A stretch of 64,000 nucleotides of DNA from an uncultured Eggerthella sp. (lineage in GTDB: Bacteria; Actinomycetota; Coriobacteriia; Coriobacteriales; Eggerthellaceae), in the NCBI GenBank assembly GCA_937998355.1, contig CALLDI010000010.1, forward strand, positions 124,001-188,000, written 5' to 3'. Below the pieces are notes generated by a model, which saw only the letters and a program-made list of their open reading frames with translations, did no database searches and was not told where the DNA came from. Below, in pieces: positions 43,316 through 53,900 of this stretch. Position numbers and translations under genes: made by a program. The number at the start of each line of letters is the position of its first letter. The stretch's first letter is position 1.

Positions 43316-46300
43316 CTATATTCGCAATATGACCCACAGAACATAGAGCAGCAACGATCCTGCACCTAACAACGCTGCATACAGCGTCATCTTGCTGATC
43401 TTAGCACGCTCCAATGCTACCGCAGTGCCCTTCAACGCATCAGCTTGGTCACTCCTGCGCTTGCGGATGGCCAGCAGCACGATAGCTGCAGCCGCGCACA
43501 TGGTCGCAAGCAGGAGGAGGACGATACCGAATATATCCGTACCCTGATGGGAACCATTCTTGGTAGAGAGCGGACTGGAAGCGAGAGGGTTGAGATCGTC
43601 TTCGATAGTCGTCTCCCCTGCCCCAGGCTCTTCTTGAGCAGCTTCAGCTACCTGGTCTGCAGGCAGCTGAGCATTATAGGAAGGCGTAGGCACCGCGATA
43701 GCGGGATTGACCCATTGCGTGATGGCATCGATGACCGTATTCGTGCCTGGAGTATTCATGGGTCGATCTGGTGAGACACCACCGTCAGGAACCGTAGGCT
43801 GCTGAGAAGTGTCGCCATCTGTACTGGGAGGGATGACCACATCGGTGGGTGCAGGAGCGATGTTCACGACCGTCTGCAACGCATTGGACGTGATGCCTGC
43901 ACGCGTGAGCGTGACCAGGACGGGCACATCGCCATTAGTGACCTCTTGGAATTCAGCACCGATGTTAGCATCTCTGCCGACCACGCGAGTCTGAGTAGTG
44001 CCATTGTAGGTATACGTGATGATATCGCCTGGTAAAACACTGTTCGGCGCCACATAATGCGTGTTTCCGTTATACGTGACGTTCAACGAGCCGATACCGG
44101 CGGCATAGAAATCTTCGAAGTTAGGATAGAAGACCACGTTCAGCACGTTGCGAGCTGGGTCGCTCGTGATCTGAAGCGACATGCCTTGCTCAAGAGCGGT
44201 ATAACCCTGCGGGAGCTGCATGTTCAGTTCATCTGCGCTGATCTGAACCGTGGAGCCGTACGTGCGTGCATCTTGAGGCATGCTGGCAATGAGATTCTGA
44301 CTTGAAACGCTTCCGCGATAATAGTTGATGGTGAATTCGTACATACCCGGCTGATACACCACGTTCAGCACGTTGTTCTGTGCATCATAACTGACCGTCG
44401 TGCTGCCAGAGAGCGTGCCAGGAGCAACGTAACCCTCGGGCAGATACGCACCATCTGTATACGGAATAGGCTCAAGGTAGTTCGCCATACCCGTATCCGT
44501 ACCCAATAGGTTCTCTTCCGAGATGCTGTTCTGGTAGTAATTCACGGTGTAGCCGTATTCAGCTACCGGATAGACCACGTTCAGAACGTTGCCAGCTGCA
44601 TTAGCACCGATCACCTGCATGCCGCTGACCTGCACAGATGCGCTGTAACCAGGCTCGAGATAGGCATTCGCATCATACGGGATCATGTCGCCGAACGTAC
44701 CGAAGCCCGAGGTGGAGCCCAGCAAACGTCCGTCCAAAGACCCTGCGTAGTAGTTGACCGTATACGCGATGTTGTCGTCTTTACTGTAAACAACGTTCAA
44801 TACGTTGTTCGCTTCTTGCGCGCTGACCACCGAAGCACCAGATAGATTCAGGTTCTCCACGGTATAACCTTCAGGCAGATAGGCGCCTGGAACATACGGG
44901 ATGACACTGAGATAAGGAGCCACGCCCGTATCGCTGTGCAGCAGATTATCCGCAGCTACCTCGTCCTTGTAGTAGTTGACGGTATAGCCGATATCCGCAC
45001 GGTGGTAGACCACGTTCAGCGTGCTCTCAGCAAGGCTAGTGCCGATAGTGGTGGCACCCGAAACCTCGCCCGGTGCAGCATAACCTGCAGGAAGGTTCGC
45101 GCCATTCGTAAAGGGAATAGGTGCTTCGAACGTACCATAGCCCATCTCTGACGTGATGAGGTTCGCCTCGTCAACGCTATCGCGATAGTAGTTGACGCGG
45201 AACGGAAGGGTGGTTTCCTTCTCGTACACGATATCGATAACATTCTGGCTTTCATCTGCGGAGATGATGATGTAACGCGTGCCAGCGAGGTGCGCATAGC
45301 CATCAGGGCGATACACGTTCACCGCTGCATTGGGGACAGTTACCGCGCGACCGAACACGCCTGAATCCTGAACAGAAGCAATGAGGTTCTGCTGGCTGAT
45401 AGCGTCCTTATAGTAGTTGACCGTTACCGCAAAGGAATCACGCTGGTACACCACATCAATAGTGTTGCGTGCGGGATCGGCCGTGATGGACAGCTGTGTC
45501 GCATCAGCGTCGGTCTTGGCGATATAGCCTTCAGGAAGATACGCGTTCAGGCGATCTGCCGTAAGCTGGACCGCATAACCGTATTCTGCCGTGCCCGTTA
45601 CGGTTTCGAGCTTGTTCGCATCGGAATCCGCACTGTCGATGTAGTAATTGATGGTGTATTCATACGAAGCGCGCGCATACACCACGTTCAAAACATTAGC
45701 ATCTGCATCTTCAGTGATGGTGATAGTTCCTTCTTCACCTGCGGTTTTAGCAAGATATCCCTCACTTGGCAGATGGGCGTTCAGTCGATCGGTAGACACC
45801 TGAACGGTAGAACCGAATGCGCTTTCGCCTTGTTCTGATGCGATGAGGTTGTCGGTAGCAACTTCATCCGTGTAGTAATTAATGGTGTAATCGAACGAGT
45901 CGAGCTGATAGACCACATCGAGCACGTTCTGATCCGCATTTTCGCTGATGACGAGCTTCTGAGCTTCAGAAAGAGGCTCATACCCCACTTCAGGAAGATG
46001 AGTGTTCAGCCTATCTGTATCGAACTCGAGTTCGCTCTGATAGGGCGCTACGCCCGTTTCAGCAGCGATGAAATGATTCTGGCCTTCGAGATCCCGATAA
46101 TAGTAGTTGAGGGTATAACCGAATTCACTACGCTGGTATACCACATCGACCGTATTGGCCTGTTCATCATCAGATACGACCAACTGCTGAGCAGCTGCAG
46201 GCTGATACCCCACTTCAGGAAGATGAGCGTTCGTCACTTCTTCGCTGATGGCTACCGTCGATCCGTATTGTGCGACACCTGTGGTGGTGAACAGCGGATC

Positions 46301-47884
46301 GCCTTCATTGCTGTCCGTGAAATACCTGATGGTATACGTATAATCGTTCTTCTTGGCGTATACGATATCGACGACATTACGTGCTGGATCCGCCCCTACC
46401 GTGATGGAGAGCGGCTGATCGAGCGGAGTATAGCCTTGGGGCAGCTGGTAGTTCAACTGACCTTCTGCAACTCCTGCTTCTACCGTAACGACCTGGCCGA
46501 ATTCAGCTGACTGTTGTACGGAGGCGACAGGAGCGCCTTCGGTAGAGTCCACATAGTAATTGATGGTGTATGCGAAAGTATCGCGGCTATAGACCACATT
46601 GTAGACGTTCTTAGCGGGATCTTCCGTAAGCTCTAGCACGAGCGCATCATCTGCGGCTTTCGCCTTATAGCCTTCAGGAAGTTCCCTGTTCATGACGTCT
46701 TCAGAAACGGTGACGTTGGCGAAGAAGCCCAGATCGCTGGTATACGAACCGAGCAGGTTGCCTTCTTCGGCGCTATCCGCATAGTAGTTGATGGTGTACT
46801 GATACACCGGCTTCGCTACCTTAACGCTCTGCAGATTCCACTCTTTCGATTCGCTACCTGCGAAGATGAGTGCGTGTGCATCGATAACACCCGCTTCATC
46901 TGAGCCGATCTTCGCATCTTCCTCGGTCACATAATAACGACCCACATAAGAGATGCTCTCGCCTGGCTGAAGCGTGGTAGGCGTGAACCAATCCCCTTCA
47001 GCACCAAAGGACTGAGAGAGCGGAATGGCATGCACGTTAGGCAATGGAGCAGTGCCCGTATTCGTTACCGTGAAGTAGTACTCCACCATGTCGCCCGGAA
47101 CAGCAGCAACATCGACAGGACGCTTGTTGCCATCCGCATCCAAAAGGACCGCATCGACATTGACCTGGTAATTCGCATCAACAGCCGGAGCTTCGAGGCT
47201 GGTATCACCCGAAGCATAGACCTGGAAATCGCCACACATAGCAGTAACGCTGTAGGTGGCGAAGTTCGCTTCAGCTGTAGCAGGGTCGTAGGCGATAGGG
47301 AGCGACGCGTTGATGGTCTTCGTTTCGCCTGGAGCAAGATCGACCGAGGTGGGCAGATCGATGTAGTAGACATCTGGATCCACGAACACGAACGTATCGA
47401 ACGACACACCCTCGAATGCACGGTCGGTCGGATTATTCAGGGTGAGCGTATAGTTGATGGTAGAAGCATTCGAATCGTAAGAAGAGACCACATCGAGCGA
47501 GAAGGGCGCCTCTTCGATGATGCCACCCTCTCCTTCACCTTCACCCGTAGAAGAATCGGTAGGAAGAACCTCTTCCCCACCCTCTTCAGTAGCAGCTGGG
47601 GTCTCGACCTGGTCAACAGAGGAAGCAGCTTCTTCAACTACTTCACTAACAGCTTCTTCAGTTACAACAGGAGTTTCAGGAAGCGCTTCTTCAACAACGT
47701 CCACGCTTGGAGCAGCATCTTCCGTTGCAGGATCGAGCACCTGTTCATTGAGCGGTTCAACGACATCGGCAGTGGATTCAGATGCATAAGCGGGCGTGGC
47801 GAACAAAGAAAAGACAAGCGTGAACGAGACCACCCAACAGGTGAGCCCTTTCAGGAAGTTTCGCTTGTTCGCAAGTGCCCTCAT
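43316..47884 (-). CDS. MucBP-like 12-repeat membrane-anchored surface protein (1,522 aa)
   Basis: Signal peptide (GLTCWVVSFTLVFSLFATPAYA), an acidic Glu/Val/Pro linker, a conserved DUF11/CARDB-like sandwich (TINYTLTLNNPTDRAFEGV and VEYYFTVTNTGTAPLP), then twelve MucBP-like repeats of 70-78 residues from about residue 360 to 1260, each from YTxNYYxD to LNVVYxR. The C-terminus has two hydrophobic segments (IFGIVLLLLATMCAAAAIVLLAI with RKRR, and LYAALLGAGSLLLYVLWVIL) and no LPXTG. MucBP repeats in other bacteria bind mucin. The start is ATG 47884 with AAGGAG 11 nt upstream; earlier ATGs at 47926 and 47923 lie in or at the promoter's -10. Confidence 0.9.
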   Translation of the reverse strand: MRALANKRNFLKGLTCWVVSFTLVFSLFATPAYASESTADVVEPLNEQVLDPATEDAAPSVDVVEEALPETPVVTEEAVSEVVEEAASSVDQVETPAATEEGGEEVLPTDSSTGEGEGEGGIIEEAPFSLDVVSSYDSNASTINYTLTLNNPTDRAFEGVSFDTFVFVDPDVYYIDLPTSVDLAPGETKTINASLPIAYDPATAEANFATYSVTAMCGDFQVYASGDTSLEAPAVDANYQVNVDAVLLDADGNKRPVDVAAVPGDMVEYYFTVTNTGTAPLPNVHAIPLSQSFGAEGDWFTPTTLQPGESISYVGRYYVTEEDAKIGSDEAGVIDAHALIFAGSESKEWNLQSVKVAKPVYQYTINYYADSAEEGNLLGSYTSDLGFFANVTVSEDVMNRELPEGYKAKAADDALVLELTEDPAKNVYNVVYSRDTFAYTINYYVDSTEGAPVASVQQSAEFGQVVTVEAGVAEGQLNYQLPQGYTPLDQPLSITVGADPARNVVDIVYAKKNDYTYTIRYFTDSNEGDPLFTTTGVAQYGSTVAISEEVTNAHLPEVGYQPAAAQQLVVSDDEQANTVDVVYQRSEFGYTLNYYYRDLEGQNHFIAAETGVAPYQSELEFDTDRLNTHLPEVGYEPLSEAQKLVISENADQNVLDVVYQLDSFDYTINYYTDEVATDNLIASEQGESAFGSTVQVSTDRLNAHLPSEGYLAKTAGEEGTITITEDADANVLNVVYARASYEYTINYYIDSADSDANKLETVTGTAEYGYAVQLTADRLNAYLPEGYIAKTDADATQLSITADPARNTIDVVYQRDSFAVTVNYYKDAISQQNLIASVQDSGVFGRAVTVPNAAVNVYRPDGYAHLAGTRYIIISADESQNVIDIVYEKETTLPFRVNYYRDSVDEANLITSEMGYGTFEAPIPFTNGANLPAGYAAPGEVSGATTIGTSLAESTLNVVYHRADIGYTVNYYKDEVAADNLLHSDTGVAPYLSVIPYVPGAYLPEGYTVENLNLSGASVVSAQEANNVLNVVYSKDDNIAYTVNYYAGSLDGRLLGSTSGFGTFGDMIPYDANAYLEPGYSASVQVSGMQVIGANAAGNVLNVVYPVAEYGYTVNYYQNSISEENLLGTDTGMANYLEPIPYTDGAYLPEGYVAPGTLSGSTTVSYDAQNNVLNVVYQPGMYEFTINYYRGSVSSQNLIASMPQDARTYGSTVQISADELNMQLPQGYTALEQGMSLQITSDPARNVLNVVFYPNFEDFYAAGIGSLNVTYNGNTHYVAPNSVLPGDIITYTYNGTTQTRVVGRDANIGAEFQEVTNGDVPVLVTLTRAGITSNALQTVVNIAPAPTDVVIPPSTDGDTSQQPTVPDGGVSPDRPMNTPGTNTVIDAITQWVNPAIAVPTPSYNAQLPADQVAEAAQEEPGAGETTIEDDLNPLASSPLSTKNGSHQGTDIFGIVLLLLATMCAAAAIVLLAIRKRRSDQADALKGTAVALERAKISKMTLYAALLGAGSLLLYVLWVILRI

Positions 47885-47924
47885 ACCGCTAAGTGCTCCT
47901 TGTATGTAGCTTCCAGTCGCCATC

Positions 47925-47960
47925 ATTATACCCTATTCGCTATGACTTCGCTATGACTTT
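47925..47960 (-). promoter_or_regulatory. Promoter of the MucBP-like gene with 11-bp tandem repeat
   Basis: A perfect TATAAT (47925-47930) reading toward the gene. Where a -35 should be there are two adjacent copies of AAGTCATAGCG (47939-47949 and 47950-47960), one helical turn each. No TTGACA, so an activator binding the repeats is plausible. Confidence 0.6.
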
Positions 47961-47978
47961 ATCGAAGTTGCCTTAAAT

Positions 47979-50900
47979 TCATTCCCTACCAGGCAGGATG
48001 CCGGCAACAGCATCGATTACCGCGTTGCCAACAGCAGTTGTGGTGGGAACGTTGTTATAGAAAGCCGTTGCGGAAGACTCCACATCGACAGGAGCAAAGG
48101 TAGGTGCCTCGGAAACCGTGCTGGAAGCCACGGAGAGGCCATCTGTAGCACCCGATGCAGCTTGCGCTACACCAGATGCCACATTCTGAGATTCGGTGGC
48201 TACAGCAGATGCCGCATCGATCGTATAGCTGCTTTGAGCGCTGATAGATGCTGCAGAGCCACTAGGGACGAAATGCGCATATAGCGTCAAATCTAATACT
48301 GTGTCGAGCAAGGCGAGCTCGGAATACAAAGTTCCGTCGGCCACCTCTTTGCCAGCACCGTCTTCTTCTGTAAACCAGCCAACAAAGTCATAACCCGGAT
48401 AATTGAAACCTAAACCGTCTGTCGGGAATAAAATCTCACCAGCAAACTCAAGGGACAGAGTGTTTGTGGTTCCATTTGGGAAAACCAGGTAAACGTTATA
48501 AGGAATCTTCACCCAGTCAATATAAATTGTTAGCGTATCTACGTCTGCAATAGTCTCCCCATCAGGATCCATCATCCAAAGAACATCGCCGCAGCTCATC
48601 GTATCGAGAACCTCATCGCCCCAATCGTTGTATTGTATTTGCTGCTCAAAACCAACCCATTTAAGACCCTGCGCATAAGGGGTATCATACCAACCGATTT
48701 CCACAACCGTTTCGAAGGTGTTTTCATCCTCATAACCACCAGCAATATACGTGACTTCAATCATACGTAACTGCAAATCAGAGTGAACAAGAATTGGCGA
48801 CAGACCATCCCATTCGATCGTATCTGCAAGATACTGAATCGTGGGAGCAAAACCCATCATATCAACCCAATCTTGATTGTATTCTTCAAGCCACCAATCA
48901 TCGAACCAACCAGCTTGTCTGTACGCCATATAATCGTTTGTTGGATCGTCGTCTTTATTCTGGTCGTACGTAAAATCAAATAAATCTGTCAACTGAACAT
49001 ATTCCGTACGAATCAGTACCTCTTCATCGGGCGAATCTTCTGTAAGAGACCAATACTGGAGTTCGACGCCAGCGAGCTCCCACACTGCGTAGAGAATATT
49101 CGGGTTCATTTCCTTCACATAGGTACCACCCTGGTCGTCAGGTAGCTCAACCAGGACAGGCGGCAGCATGTTGTATGGATCACCTGCAACATAGTCGATA
49201 TCCGTCGCATCAGGCGTTACCGCCCAGCCCTTCAGGCGGTAACCGTCCTTCGTCGGGACTTCATCGGTGATCTTCGTCTCACAATCGACATACCAGGTGG
49301 TAGGCGCCGGCCAGGTGACGTCCGGATCGTTCGGATCGTAGATGAGGTCGATCTCGTTCGCCTGCCATACCGCGTAGAGCGTGGTGGGCTCTGCCGGCAT
49401 GGTCCAGCCCGTAGGAGCATCCAAAATGCCGTCGCCATCTGCGTCCTTGTAGATGAAGTCCGCGTCAGGCTGCGTAGCGCCTTCGGTCTTGCTCCAGCCC
49501 ACGAACGTGTAGCCCGGACGCTTCAGCATGTCGGAGCTGGGCAGCGTGACCTCGGAAGCGATGTTGTGCTGCGTGCCGTCTTCGTAGCCTGCCGGAGGCG
49601 CGCCATCAGGCGTGTTCCACGAACCGATAGCTTTCGCGGTGGTGGTATCCCAATCGATGGTGCCATCGGGGTTGTAGTAGATGTAATACAGCGAGCCGTA
49701 CTTCTTGCCGACCTCCGGATCGTTGATGTCCGCGAAGCCGCCTGGCACGAACGTGAGCGGCTGGGTGGACATGGCCCACAAGCCGTACAGCGTCACATCT
49801 TCGTCCCACATGGTGAAGTCACGTGCTACATCGTCCGCCTGGATGAACAGCTCGGCATCCTTCAGCGCCTGGACGTATGCGAAGTTATCGAGACCATTCA
49901 GGTTCATGGCGCCTTCGATCGCCTCCATGCAGGTCATGAACTCGACACGACCATCGTCGAAGGTGACGAAGATGTGGCCGCCATCGTCGAATGCATAGCC
50001 CTGCAGCGAGTACGGACGGTTCTGCGCGTCGTTCGGAACGTGGACCAGACCGTTGTAGCGCTGGTCGATCGGCAGTTCGATGGTAGCGCCCGTCTTATAG
50101 CCCTGAACGCCCGTGTGCTGGCCTGGGAAGGCCGGATATGCCGGGTTCGGAGCGTTGGGCTCTACCGCATCGTCGTTCCAAGAGCCTGCGCCCAGGTCGA
50201 TGATGAGCTTGAACTCTTCTGCATCGTAGTACAGCCACAGTTGCAGCAGCTGTTCGCCGTCGGGCACGATGTAGACGCCGTTGTTATCCAGGTCGGAGCC
50301 GACCTGCCAGCTGGACCAGTCGCCATGACCCAAGATCACGCCGTATTCCACGGATTCAGCCGTGTAAGCGATGCCATCCTTGTAATACGTGACCGGGGTG
50401 CCCGCTGGCTTGTATTCGTAACCCTTGATGGCCTGGTTATCGAGGTTCCAGTACCACTGCTTGTTCGGATCGTATTCGACCGCGGATGCCACTTCGTCGG
50501 TGACACCGTAGTGTGTGATGGTGTCATACACCACGCGCTGGCCATTACCGTTGATGGTGTAGCGAACGACCTGATACGGGGTATCGTCGTTAGCCTGCCA
50601 TACCGCGTAGAGCGTGACATCGTGGGTGGGCATGTGGAACGTGCCACCCGGCAGCGTGAAGTGCACAACGCCGTCGGTGGAGCCGGTGTCGCCCGCCGCT
50701 GCGATAGCTGCTGCGATGGAAGCGTTGCCCTTCAGGTTCAGTGCCGCGTCGGTGTAATACCAACCGACCAGCGTGTAGCCAGGACGCTTGATCTCGTCTG
50801 CGGTGGGCAGCGTGAGGTCTTGGTCGGCGCGTACGCCGCCCGTGCCATCCGCTGCGACCTGCCAGCCCTGATACTTATCGGGCATGGTGCCATCGGGCTG

Positions 50901-53900
50901 CCAGATGCCGTAGTCGCCACCGATCACGAACATGTTGAGCGGCTCGGATTCCATGACCACGGAGATGACGGTGGAGCCGTCGCCTGCCACGGTAGCGTAG
51001 ACGTTACCCTTCACCTGGTCGGTCCAGCCAGCAGCAGGGCCGATGCCGAAGGTGGAGAGCGTGTTCCACGTGAGCGTGGAGTCGGTGGTGTCGTAGCCGT
51101 GACGGTTGCCGTTGAAGTTGGTGAAGCCGGTCTCGTTGGCGAAGTAGCCGCGCCAATCGATGGCATCCAGCTGCGCCTTGTAGGACGCGTTGGCCACTTC
51201 GGAAGGCACGTGGGGGTTGGCGATCTTATAGCGTTCGCCCGTGATGCCCTTGGCCTTCACATCCAGCCATACCTGCAGTTCGCCGTTACCGTCGACCTTG
51301 TAGTAGCGCACAGTGTATTCCGTATCGCCCGAAGCGCGCCATACCGCGTAGAGCCAGGTGGTCTTCGGAGGCATGAAGTAGCTGGCGTTCGGGTCGTTAC
51401 GGGTGAAGAACTTACCGTCGATGACGGTCTGGCCGTTGTCCGTAGAAGCAACCGCTGCCGCATCCTGAGATTCGATGCCTTCAGAGGTGCCGACGTAGAT
51501 GTTGTGGTCGTAGCCATCCACCGCGACGTCTGGCTTGTAGTACCAACCGACCAGCTCGTAACCATCGCGCTCGAGCACGGTGGAATCGGGCAGCTTGATC
51601 TCTTCGTCGGTGACGAGGCGGATCGGGGTGATGAACTTGTTGTAGTCGACGTTGGTGGTGGTGCCTTCGTCGAGGTAGAGCCAGTAGGTGTTCGCCGACC
51701 AGACCGCATAGAGCGTGGTGTCGGTAAGACCCATGGTGAAGATCTGCTGACGCGTGTAGACCTGGCGGTCGCGCTGGAGCTTCGTGGAGACGTTGATGGA
51801 ATCCCATGCCTTGGAGTCGGACACGTTGATGATCTTGCCGTCCACCTCGTAGGTCTCGTGCAGGGTCCAGCCCATGAACTCGTAGCCTTCACGATGCAGG
51901 TCGTAGTAGTCCTGGCCGATGCGGAACTGCTGTTCGGCGTAGACCGGGTAGACCTTCTTCTGCGTACCCTGGATGGTGGAGTCGATGGTGTCCCACGTGC
52001 CATACTGGCCCGCCTCGAAGGTGAGGGTGAGCGGACGAGCGGTGTAATACAGCTGCAGCACGAGGGTGTTCGCGCCATCCGGCGTGCCCGTGCGGATGTT
52101 GCGCACGGTGTGGGATACGCCAGCGGAATCGGTGTAGGTGTAGTCCGCGCCGTCGGCGATGACGTCGTAGCCTTCGAACTTATCGTCGTCGATGAACTTC
52201 TTGCCCGCAGTGTTGTAGGCGTCCTTGGTGTCCTGGTCGCCCACGTGGTCGATCGCGGTCATGACCTCGTCAGTGACGCCGTAGAGGGTGTCGGTCACGA
52301 CCTCCTTCACGTTGCCGTTACCGTCGATGCGATAGTGCTCGACCTTGTATTCCACGTTGTTCTGCGCGTACCACACCGCGTAGACGGTCACGTCCGCGCC
52401 CGGCATGATGAAGCCGTAGCCGAGGTTGGTGAAGTGCTTGGACATGCCATCGGTAAGATCGATGTTCGCCAGCGCACTGTTCAGGTACGCATCCTTGGTG
52501 ATATCCCAACCAGGATAGTTCACGATCGGGTCTTCGCCATCCTTCGCGATATCGCGGCTGTTGTAGCCCTTGGAATCGGAGCCGCGCTTATCGGTGGACC
52601 AGCCGAGGAACTCGTAGCCCGGACGTGCGATGTCTTGGAACAGCGCGCCAGTGTCCTGCTCGGTGAAGAAGTAGAGCACGCGGTCGTTATCGGTGCCGTT
52701 CTCGGGGTCGGCCGTCCAAGCGCCCAGGCCGGTCTTGAAGGTGACCTTGTACATGAGCGGGTTGTTCTGGTCGTCGAGCGTGTACGGAGCGTAGTACAGG
52801 TCGAGCACGAGGCTGCCATCGGCTGCGATGGTGCCTTCGTAGATGGACTTGGTGCCCGCGCCCGGAACCGGAACCTGCGTGCCGTCGGGCAGCGTGACGA
52901 ACTGCGGGATCTCGCGTTCGTAGGTGTAGCCGGTCATCGGGGTGTCGCGATCCAGATAGCTATGCGTATCCGTATCCGTAGGCGCGGTGCCCGTGGTACG
53001 GATGATGTAGTTCTTGTCCACCGTTACCATGTGGTCGGTGTAGCCGGTCAGCGTTTCGGTGGAGACCAGCACCTTGTTGCCATTGCCGTCGATCTTGTAG
53101 CGGTTGACGGTATAGGTGGTGTTGGCATCCGCCTTCCAGATGGCCCACAGCTGCAGGTCGGTAGCAGGCATGAGCAGCGGCGTGCCGTCCTCGGTCCAGT
53201 AGGTCTGGGTGTAAGCGCTGTAGTCGCCGTTCACGCTGGTGTTGGGCTGCAGCATGGACAGATCCAGATACGCTGTGCCGTTGATGTAGACGACGTTGTT
53301 GTAGACGCCACCGTTAGCCAGCGTCGCGTTCTGGTTGCCCGCCACCGGTGCCGGGACCAGCCAGCCAGTGTTAGCGAGGTAGTTGTTCGCCACGTTGACG
53401 GACTGTTCGCCCACCGTGCCCGCACCATCGGACTTGGTGGACCAGCCCACCAGTTCGTAGCCCGGACGATACGGATCGGCCGCGGTGTTGTTGTGCTGCA
53501 GGCCGCCAGCCAGGTCTGCCGGCAGGTCAGCCGTTACCTGGCCCGTGCGATACGTGCGATAGATGCTGCGGCCATCGGCGGACAGCGTCCAGCCCGCAGG
53601 CGCCGTGAAGTTGCCCTTGGTGGTATCGGGGTCGAGGTTCAGCGTGAGCGTATGTTCGTCGGCCTCGTAGTAGAGGTTCAGCACCAGACGGCCGGACGGG
53701 TCGAGCGAAGCGACCAGCTTGCCGGCGTGGTTGGTCTTCCATGCGGCGTGGTTCGCTGCATAGTAGCCAGCCTGAGCTGCGCCCTCTTCAACGTAGGTGT
53801 AGCCGTCGATGAACAGGTCGTAGTCTTTCCAGACATCGGTACCGATGGTGCCCACAGCCATGCCGTGGAAGTTCGCGTCGGCATGGACGGTGTTGTCCAC

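Noticed and set aside
47923..47926. ATG starts at 47926 and 47923 for the MucBP-like protein
   Set aside because: They lie in or at the TATAAT element, upstream of the likely transcription start. ATG 47884 has a ribosome site and leads straight into the signal peptide.
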